DNA from: Frankiaceae bacterium
Lineage (GTDB): Bacteria; Actinomycetota; Actinomycetes; Frankiales; Frankiaceae
Length of the DNA stretch: 7,832 bases
Direction of reading: 5' to 3'
Assembly: GCA_030840885.1 (NCBI GenBank)
Contig: JAVEDQ010000068.1
Coordinates: 1-7,832 of the forward strand
The notes under the pieces were generated by a model, which was given only the letters and a program-made list of their open reading frames with translations, searched no databases and was not told the DNA's origin. The first letter of the stretch is position 1. Each line of letters begins with the position of its first letter. The position numbers and the translations under genes were made by a program. Positions 1 through 4,895 of the stretch are shown piece after piece.

Positions 1-635
1 ACGATGACCTTTCGGAAGGCCTGGAAGGGGGTTGCGCCGTCGACGCTGGCGGCCTGCTCGAGTTCCCAGGGGATCTCCCGGAAGAACGCGGACAGCACCC
101 AGATGGCCATCGGCAGGGCGAAGGTCATGTACGGGATGATCAGGCCCGGCCAGGTGTCGTAGAGCCCGATGTTCCGCCAGATGTTGAACAGCGGGCCGAC
201 GATGGAGATCGGCGGGAACATGGCGATCGCCAGAGCCGCCGTCAGGATCAGCCGCTTGCCCGGGAAGTTCAGCCGGGCGATGGCGTAGGCGGCGAGGGTC
301 GCCAGCGTCACCGCGATGATCGTCGAGATGATCGTGATGCCGATCGAGTTGATCAGCGGTTTGACGAACACCCCGGTCGTGAAGATCGTCGAGTAGTTCT
401 CCCAGCTGAAGTCCGTCGGGAGGATCTTGCCGTCGGTCGCCGTTGCGGGCGACTTGAACGACAGGGAGAGGATCCACAGCAGCGGCACCAGCGCGTAGCC
501 GACGATGAAGATCGTCAGAATGATCCACTTGAACTCGAGGGCCTTGCGGTCCGCAGGGATCTCCCGATTGCCGCCCTGCACCCTCGTGCCGGTGCCGGCC
601 CGGTCGGCGGTGACAGGTCCTGCGGTGGTGGTCAT
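1..635 (-). CDS. sugB: ABC sugar transporter permease, SugB/MalG type (3' end outside window)
   Basis: Second inner-membrane permease of a carbohydrate ABC importer; with SugA it forms the sugar channel and docks the ATPase. The 211 codons present give a short basic cytoplasmic N-terminus, a first membrane segment at about 36-58 ([20 protein letters not shown]), then further helices at about 95-119, 127-150 and 163-185. The EAA loop that contacts the ATPase starts at residue 193 ([19 protein letters not shown]), and the window ends right there, so roughly the last quarter is missing. Stretches such as [16 protein letters not shown] and SAFFREIPW match my memory of M. tuberculosis SugB closely. 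The ATG shares one base with the sugA stop (TGATG), and AGAGGTG lies 7 nt upstream, so coupled translation is likely. Family assignment is firm; trehalose as substrate is inferred from similarity. Confidence 0.93.
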   Translation of the reverse strand, partial: MTTTAGPVTADRAGTGTRVQGGNREIPADRKALEFKWIILTIFIVGYALVPLLWILSLSFKSPATATDGKILPTDFSWENYSTIFTTGVFVKPLINSIGITIISTIIAVTLATLAAYAIARLNFPGKRLILTAALAIAMFPPISIVGPLFNIWRNIGLYDTWPGLIIPYMTFALPMAIWVLSAFFREIPWELEQAASVDGATPFQAFRKVI

Positions 636-1594
636 CAGCGTTCACCTCTCACGGCGCCGAGATCCGTCCGGAACCCCTTCACGAAGATGAAGGCGATGAG
701 GACGACCAGGAGGAACAGGAGGACGGAAACGGCGGACCCGAGCCCGAGATTCAGCTGGTTGATCAACTGGTTGTAACCGAGTTGGGACAGCGTCGCGGTG
801 TCGTTCGCGCCCTTGGTCTGGATGTAGACGGTGTCGAAGATGCGGACCGCGTCCAGGGTGCGGAACAGCAGGGCGACCATCACGGCCGCCTTCATCGTCG
901 GCAGGATCACCTTGCGCAGCCGCTGCCAGGACGAGGCGCCGTCCACCTTGGCCGCCTCGATCAGCTCGTTCGGCACCGTGGCAAGACCGGCTAGGAGCAG
1001 CAGCGACATGAAGGGGGTGGTCTTCCAGACCTCGGTCAGGATGATGACGGCGAGCGACCCCCAGTGGTTCGACAGCGGTGGGTTGTCCGAGTTCGTGAAC
1101 AGGAACCCACCGTCGTCCGGAGACACCGCGAAGCGGAAGGCGAACGCGGCGACGACAGTGATGATCCCGTAGGGGATCAGGATCGACGTGCGGACGACGT
1201 TCCGACCGAAGATCGCCCGGTGCATGACCAGGGCGAGGGTGAGGCCGAGCACGAACTCGATGGCCACCGAGATCACCGTGATGAGGATGGTGACGCTGAA
1301 GACCTGCCAGAAGACGCCCGAGCTGAGGATCTTCGTGTAGTTGGCGAACCAGACGTACTTCCGGTCGTCCGGGAAGCGCAGGTTGTAGCGCTGGAGCGAC
1401 AGCCAGATCGCGTACAGGATCGGGTACACCGTCACCACGGCCATGACGATGGCCGCGGGAAGCACCAGGCGGATGCCGAGCCGGCGCTCCGCCTGGTCCC
1501 GATCGGTGTACTTCGACGGCTTGGGGGCGGCGAGGCTGGTGGGCCGGCGCCCGCCGGTATCCGCGTCCTCGTTGGTAGGGGTCCGGGTGGTCAC
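635..1594 (-). CDS. sugA: ABC sugar transporter permease, SugA/MalF type
   Basis: Inner-membrane permease, partner of SugB. At 319 residues it has the usual length for the SugA group. After a hydrophilic N-terminus of about 40 residues there are six hydrophobic segments at about 41-67, 100-124, 134-157, 180-204, 234-255 and 283-306. The ATPase-docking EAA loop is at 213-231 ([19 protein letters not shown]). [26 protein letters not shown] and [18 protein letters not shown] are nearly identical to what I recall of mycobacterial SugA, part of the LpqY-SugABC trehalose-recycling importer. The start is GTG at 1594-1592, overlapping the lpqY stop by 4 nt (GTGA), with GGAGG 10 nt upstream inside lpqY. 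Family and role as a sugar permease are firm; trehalose specificity is inferred. Confidence 0.95.
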   Translation of the reverse strand: MTTRTPTNEDADTGGRRPTSLAAPKPSKYTDRDQAERRLGIRLVLPAAIVMAVVTVYPILYAIWLSLQRYNLRFPDDRKYVWFANYTKILSSGVFWQVFSVTILITVISVAIEFVLGLTLALVMHRAIFGRNVVRTSILIPYGIITVVAAFAFRFAVSPDDGGFLFTNSDNPPLSNHWGSLAVIILTEVWKTTPFMSLLLLAGLATVPNELIEAAKVDGASSWQRLRKVILPTMKAAVMVALLFRTLDAVRIFDTVYIQTKGANDTATLSQLGYNQLINQLNLGLGSAVSVLLFLLVVLIAFIFVKGFRTDLGAVRGER

Positions 1595-2988
1595 GACAGC
1601 ACCGCCTCCGACTTCAGGGCTTGCTCAGAGAGTTTCCGCAGCGCGATCGCGTCGGCGGTCGGATTGACGCCGCTGAGCGGGTGGATGGTGTTCTGCACCG
1701 CCAACGAGAGGTCGTTGTAGGCAGGGGAGACCGGACGTGGCTCGGCGTCGTTGATGGACGAGCGGAGCACCTCCTTGAACGGATACTTGTCCGTCGTCAG
1801 CTGGTCGTAGACCGCCGAGGTGGTGGGCGGGTTACCGCCTTCCTGCGCGGCGAACAGCTGGTTCGCCGGCTGCCGGATGCACTCGATCGCCTGGAACGCC
1901 AGGTCCTTGTGCTTGCTGGCCGCCCCGACCGCGAGGTTGAAGCCACCCAGCGGCGGCTTGCTCGGGGTGTTCGCGTCCACCCGCGGGAAGCGGGCCCAGC
2001 CCAGCTTCTGCTGCAGGCCGGGCACCGACGTCGACTCGGCGGCACTCGGGTAGATGAAGGGGTAGTTGATTTCGTACAGCGAGTTCCCCTCCTCGAACGC
2101 CTGGCGACTGCTGTCTTCCTCCGCGGTGTTCAGCGACGGGTTGGCCGCCGGGGACGCCGCGAGGTTGTGCAGTGCGGTGAGCGCGGCGACGGTCGGTGCC
2201 TGCTCGAGGCTGACCGTCGCGTCCTTGCCGGCCTCGGGGTTGTTCAGGAACCGGCCGCCGGCCGAAGCCAGCAGGGCGTTGAAGGTGACCGTGAGGCTCT
2301 CCGCCCGGGCACCCTGGATCTGCACCTGCTTGCCCTGCCGGTTCGCGTCGTCGAGCATCTGCTGCCAGGTGAAGTTCTCCGGCGGCGCCGCGGTCAGGTC
2401 CTTGCGGTACCAGAGCAGCTGCGTGTTCGACGTGTAGGGCGCGGCGTAGAGCTTGCCTTGATAGGTGCCGCTCTGGACCGGACCCTGCAGGACGCCGTCG
2501 GTGAGGGCGGCACGCTGGCTCTCCGGGAACGGGGCGATCCACTTCGCGTTGGCGAACTCGGCGGTCCAGATGACGTCCATGCCGACGATGTCGATCGAGG
2601 AGTCGTTCGCGGCCAGCCGCCGGACGAGCTGCTCGCGCTGGTCGGTGGCCCGCGCCGGGAGCTCCTGGAACTTGATCTTGTACTTCCCGGCCGCCGACTT
2701 GTTGCACTCGTCGATCGCGTGCTCGATCCATCCGCCCGACTGCTTGCCGATGTACCAGTTCAGCGTGGGCACACCGCCACCACTGCTGCCGCACGCGGCG
2801 AGCATCGGCGCGACGAGGACCGCGGAGAGACCGAGGCGCAGTCCGCGTGACCGACGAGACCTGCCTGACCACTGGAACCCGCGGCTCGCGAGAGCCCGCG
2901 ACCAGCGGCGCGGCCGCCTCAGCTGCCCTCGGATCGCTGGGGAGGTTCGCCGGATCGAGGAGCCGGCTGGCCGTTGGACCGCTGACAC
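1591..2988 (-). CDS. lpqY: Sugar-binding lipoprotein of ABC importer, LpqY type
   Basis: Extracellular solute-binding protein that captures the sugar and delivers it to SugA/SugB. A hydrophobic stretch ends in lipobox LAAC, with Cys66 as the predicted lipidated residue, followed by a GSSGGG linker and a mature part of 400 residues, typical of family-1 sugar-binding proteins. RRLAANDSSIDIVGMDVIWT, TNTQLLWYRKDL and GGFNLAVGAASKHKDLAFQA parallel M. tuberculosis LpqY as I remember it. I chose GTG 2988-2986 because AGGAGA lies 6 nt upstream and no ATG, GTG or TTG occurs in frame between it and the signal peptide; 465 residues result. The frame stays open to a GTG at 3114 that lacks a ribosome site. 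The pre-core region is unusually long and Arg-rich (about 48 residues), with SRRSRGL resembling a weak twin-arginine motif. It is first in the operon, ahead of sugA and sugB. Binding of trehalose is inferred. Confidence 0.92.
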   Translation of the reverse strand: MSAVQRPAGSSIRRTSPAIRGQLRRPRRWSRALASRGFQWSGRSRRSRGLRLGLSAVLVAPMLAACGSSGGGVPTLNWYIGKQSGGWIEHAIDECNKSAAGKYKIKFQELPARATDQREQLVRRLAANDSSIDIVGMDVIWTAEFANAKWIAPFPESQRAALTDGVLQGPVQSGTYQGKLYAAPYTSNTQLLWYRKDLTAAPPENFTWQQMLDDANRQGKQVQIQGARAESLTVTFNALLASAGGRFLNNPEAGKDATVSLEQAPTVAALTALHNLAASPAANPSLNTAEEDSSRQAFEEGNSLYEINYPFIYPSAAESTSVPGLQQKLGWARFPRVDANTPSKPPLGGFNLAVGAASKHKDLAFQAIECIRQPANQLFAAQEGGNPPTTSAVYDQLTTDKYPFKEVLRSSINDAEPRPVSPAYNDLSLAVQNTIHPLSGVNPTADAIALRKLSEQALKSEAVLS

Positions 2989-3006
2989 AGACGGTCTCCT
3001 GTCTGT
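2987..3006 (-). promoter_or_regulatory. lpqY ribosome binding site in a small hairpin loop
   Basis: On the minus strand AGGAGA (3000-2995) precedes the GTG start by 6 nt and decides the lpqY start. It sits in the 8-nt loop between perfect 6-nt arms ACAGAC (3006-3001) and GTCTGT (2992-2987), the second arm covering the first two bases of the GTG. The Shine-Dalgarno match is direct; a regulatory role for the hairpin is speculative because the stem is short. Confidence 0.45.
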
Positions 3007-3110
3007 CGGGGCCGGCTGGGGGACCGGTCCGCGGGGGTCTCGGAGCGACGCCGGAGGCCTCGCACGAGGGGTAGGCCCGAGCGGCAGCCTCCTGCCCGGG
3101 CCTGATCGAT

Positions 3111-3129
3111 TCACACGTTGGTCATGTGA
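3111..3129. repeat. 19-bp imperfect inverted repeat, possible operator
   Basis: The arms are TCACACG and CATGTGA, pairing at six of seven positions around a 5-bp centre (TTGGT). The outer TCACA/TGTGA bases match perfectly. The element overlaps the candidate -10 and start region of the lpqY promoter, the classic place for a repressor site of a sugar-uptake operon. No regulator gene is visible in the window, so the binding protein is unknown. Confidence 0.35.
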
Positions 3130-3152
3130 CCCCCCTCACGGGCTTCGGTCAA
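3124..3152 (-). promoter_or_regulatory. Candidate promoter of the lpqY-sugAB operon
   Basis: Read on the minus strand, TTGACC (3152-3147) resembles a -35 element and is followed after 17 bp by TCACAT (3129-3124) as a poor -10 (three of six consensus positions). Transcription would start near 3117, giving a leader of about 130 nt before the lpqY GTG. This is the best match I see in the 264-bp gap between the divergent genes; I see no convincing promoter for the plus-strand gene there. Confidence 0.3.
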
Positions 3153-3252
3153 GCAGCCGCGCCGGAGAAGTTTTCGGCTCACCAGCGGCGGAGGATGCGG
3201 TCATGCGAGCGGCGCGCGGGCGTCGGCCTCAGATGGCGAGCGGGCCAGCCCG

Positions 3253-4353
3253 GTGAGCGGGACCCTCTATCGGGGCGGTTTCGTCTACGCCGCCGGGACG
3301 CCGCGCGCGACGGCGATGCTCGTCGACGAGACCGCAGGCGTCATCACCTGGATCGGCGACGAGGGCGCCGCCGACCGCTTGGGGCCGCCCGACCTGGTCG
3401 TGGACCTTGCCGGCGCCCTGGCCGCGCCCGCGTTCGTGGACGCCTGCGCCGCTCCCGGAGCGGTGCGCCGCACCGATGCGGTGCGGACGGGGACGGCATC
3501 GCTGCACGTCATGGCCGGCCTGGCTGACGGGGTCCTCGACGCGGCTGGCCCGGATGACGGCGGACTGGGCGTGGAGACCGTCCTCTACTGGCACGGTCCG
3601 GCCGCCGAGCGGCCCCCAGGAGCGCGCCCGGCCACCACGAGCACCGACCCCGCGATCGTGAGCTCGCTCGTGCGTCAGGCGACCGACGCCGGCCAGCAGT
3701 GCTCGCTGTGGGCCGGCGAGGACCCGGCCGGCGTCCTGCGGGCGGTCGAGGCAGCCGAACAGGCGGCATCGCCGGCGGCTCGTGCGGTGGCCGCCTGCAG
3801 CCACCGGTTGGTGGCCGACGGACCGCTGCCCGACGAAGTCGTGGCCGCGCTGAGCCGCTTCGGCATGGTCGTCGTGGTGACGGCGACCGGCGTCGGCGGT
3901 GCCGGCGGGGTCGATCTCCGATCCCTGGCTGCCGCCGGCGTGCCGTTCGCCTTCGGATCCCGACCGCTCGGTGATCGACAGCTGGAGGGTCCGGGAACGA
4001 GCGCCGGCTGGACCGATCCCTGGGTCGCGGTCCGGCAGGCGTCGTCGGGAAGCCCCGGCGCGGTATCGGTCCGGGCCGCCTTCGCGGCGGCGACGCGCGG
4101 CGGTCGTCGGGCCGCCGGGGGCGTCGGGTCCGTCGGGTTCGTCGGCGGCGATCTGCGGCCCGGGGCCGAGGCGACCTTCGGGGTGTGGGGCTTCGCCGGC
4201 GACCTCGTGGTGCGGACGCCGGACACGCGTCTCGCCGCGTGGTCGACCGACCCTCGCGCGGCCACCCCACCTCTGCCCGACCTCGACCGCGGTTTGCCGC
4301 GGTGGCGACAGCTCGTCATAGCAGGGCGTGTTGTCGGTGTTACAGATAGCTGA
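3253..4353 (+). CDS. Amidohydrolase-like protein lacking metal-binding residues
   Basis: The protein has the layout of the metal-dependent amidohydrolase superfamily. An N-terminal beta-sandwich portion (LYRGGFVYAAG, residues 5-15; ITWIGDEGAA, 31-40) leads into ALAAPAFVDA (55-64), where active members read PGFVDAHxH. A C-terminal part (GVPFAFGS 229-236, AAFAAATRGGRRAAG 275-289, GDLRPGAEATFGVW 299-312) matches the family's ending. However, the HxH is replaced by Cys65-Ala66-Ala67, and the usual GSD/GTD Asp by Arg237 (GSRPLG). At 366 residues it is also short compared with the roughly 400-550 of active relatives. I infer a non-catalytic or strongly altered family member and do not know its role. 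GTG 3253 is the first start after an in-frame stop at 3127; its ribosome site is weak. The gene diverges from the lpqY operon. The coding pattern is strong, with no frameshift seen. Confidence 0.8.
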   Translation: MSGTLYRGGFVYAAGTPRATAMLVDETAGVITWIGDEGAADRLGPPDLVVDLAGALAAPAFVDACAAPGAVRRTDAVRTGTASLHVMAGLADGVLDAAGPDDGGLGVETVLYWHGPAAERPPGARPATTSTDPAIVSSLVRQATDAGQQCSLWAGEDPAGVLRAVEAAEQAASPAARAVAACSHRLVADGPLPDEVVAALSRFGMVVVVTATGVGGAGGVDLRSLAAAGVPFAFGSRPLGDRQLEGPGTSAGWTDPWVAVRQASSGSPGAVSVRAAFAAATRGGRRAAGGVGSVGFVGGDLRPGAEATFGVWGFAGDLVVRTPDTRLAAWSTDPRAATPPLPDLDRGLPRWRQLVIAGRVVGVTDS

Positions 4354-4364
4354 TCAAAACGATT

Positions 4365-4398
4365 ACGGAGTGCCGATTGATCACTCACGCTCCGTGAG
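4365..4398 (+). terminator. Hairpin cluster after the amidohydrolase gene, possible terminator
   Basis: It begins 12 nt after the stop codon. CTCACG (4384-4389) and CGTGAG (4393-4398) form a perfect 6-bp stem with a 3-nt loop. Two competing pairings overlap it: GAGTG (4368-4372) with CACTC (4382-4386), and ACGGAG (4365-4370) with CTCCGT (4390-4395). There is no run of T after it, so this would be a tail-less actinobacterial type of terminator at best. Confidence 0.3.
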
Positions 4399-4515
4399 AA
4401 CGGGCCTGGTTCCGGTAGCCCTGAGTAGCTAGATGATCAACACCAAACGGGACACGCATGAGAGAGCCACAAACTTGGCCCAATCCGGGCCCGATGTCGT
4501 TTGACTGACAGTCGT

Positions 4516-4550
4516 CTGACCTGCGCAAACAGTAAGCATGCGCAGGTCAG
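4516..4550. repeat. Perfect 12-bp inverted repeat with 11-nt spacer
   Basis: CTGACCTGCGCA (4516-4527) is exactly complementary to TGCGCAGGTCAG (4539-4550). As RNA it would form a strong hairpin; as DNA it is a symmetric site ending 7 bp before the TTGACA at 4558. No T-run follows on either strand, which favours an operator or RNA structure over an intrinsic terminator. It is 162 bp past the amidohydrolase stop and about 345 bp before lnt. Confidence 0.7.
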
Positions 4551-4557
4551 GGGCTTG

Positions 4558-4588
4558 TTGACACAGGTGGGTGCCTCCTCGGTAACGT
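4558..4588 (+). promoter_or_regulatory. Candidate promoter upstream of lnt
   Basis: TTGACA (4558-4563) is a perfect -35 match. TAACGT (4583-4588) is a plausible -10, but the 19-bp spacer is longer than ideal. Transcription would begin near 4595, leaving about 300 nt before the lnt start and covering both tiny ORFs. The adjacent inverted repeat could control it. Confidence 0.35.
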
Positions 4589-4626
4589 CCCTCCGCACAG
4601 ACCGATCCGCTGTTCAGGAGCCCGCC

Positions 4627-4770
4627 GTGAACCCCGCTTTGCCCAGTCCGGAAAGCGACGTCTCGGCGTCGCGGCTCGCCAGCCGGATGCGGACTCTTGC
4701 TGGGTCATGGCTCTTCGCTCCCGGCGGAACCGGCGACCGGCGTACGAGGAGCAGCTTCGGCTGCTGGTAG
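4627..4770 (+). CDS. Possible 47-residue leader ORF, unknown
   Basis: GTG 4627 is preceded by CAGGAG with a 7-nt gap, the best ribosome site in the whole 542-bp gap, and lies about 30 nt after the candidate transcription start. It would encode MNPALPSPESDVSASRLA... and stop at TAG 4768-4770. Third positions are G/C-rich in the first half and less clearly so after about 4705, where another frame looks more gene-like. I recognise no family. It may be a leader peptide, the front of a small frameshifted gene, or chance. Confidence 0.25.
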   Translation: MNPALPSPESDVSASRLASRMRTLAGSWLFAPGGTGDRRTRSSFGCW

Positions 4771-4814
4771 CTCGCGCGATCGGCCCGGGGACGGTGGCCC
4801 GGGTCATCCAGTAG
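4707..4814 (+). CDS. Possible 35-residue basic small protein, unknown
   Basis: ATG 4707 opens MALRSRRNRRPAYEEQLRLL followed by VARAIGPGTVARVIQ and a TAG at 4812-4814. Most of its codons end in G or C, and the product is a basic N-terminus followed by a plausible amphipathic helix. There is no clear ribosome site, and it overlaps the 4627 ORF in another frame. It could be a real microprotein, the rear part of a broken gene whose front is at 4627, or noise. Confidence 0.2.
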   Translation: MALRSRRNRRPAYEEQLRLLVARAIGPGTVARVIQ

Positions 4815-4895
4815 ACAACGAACATCTGTCCGCAGCCGGCGGTCAGGGGTTCGGTCCGAAGGGTGACCCGGGGCCACTTCCCGCAGAATGGGGCT

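Larger units (their letters stand above)
4354..4895. other. 542-bp intergenic region upstream of lnt
   Basis: No convincing protein gene or recognised RNA family was seen. From left to right it holds alternative hairpins just after the amidohydrolase stop (4365-4398), a short inverted repeat GGCCC-5 nt-GGGCC (4477-4491), a perfect 12-bp inverted repeat (4516-4550), a TTGACA-type promoter candidate (4558-4588) and two tiny overlapping ORFs (4627-4814). The first 150 bp is distinctly less GC-rich than the neighbouring genes and contains three TGATCA palindromes (4351, 4378, 4434). Confidence 0.6.

Noticed and set aside
1621..2850. 409-residue plus-strand ORF opposite lpqY
   Set aside because: Arg/Val/Leu-rich translation without any family motif, lying exactly opposite a well-supported gene; typical of an antisense open frame in high-GC DNA.
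2465..3256. 263-residue plus-strand ORF running up to the amidohydrolase start
   Set aside because: It mostly covers the antisense of lpqY, and the portion past 2988 has no motif; the stop overlapping the GTG at 3253 is coincidental.
3509..4270. 253-residue Arg/Pro-rich minus-strand ORF opposite the amidohydrolase
   Set aside because: The composition is that of a shadow frame; the plus-strand frame shows family motifs throughout.
4516..4550. Intrinsic terminator at the 12-bp inverted repeat
   Set aside because: No T-run follows on either strand and it is far from the preceding stop codon; kept as an inverted repeat instead.
4595..4895. Structured RNA gene such as SRP RNA or a riboswitch ahead of lnt
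   Set aside because: I checked by eye for SRP-type and other familiar conserved motifs; only a partial TCCGGAA string occurs (4649-4655), without the surrounding signature.
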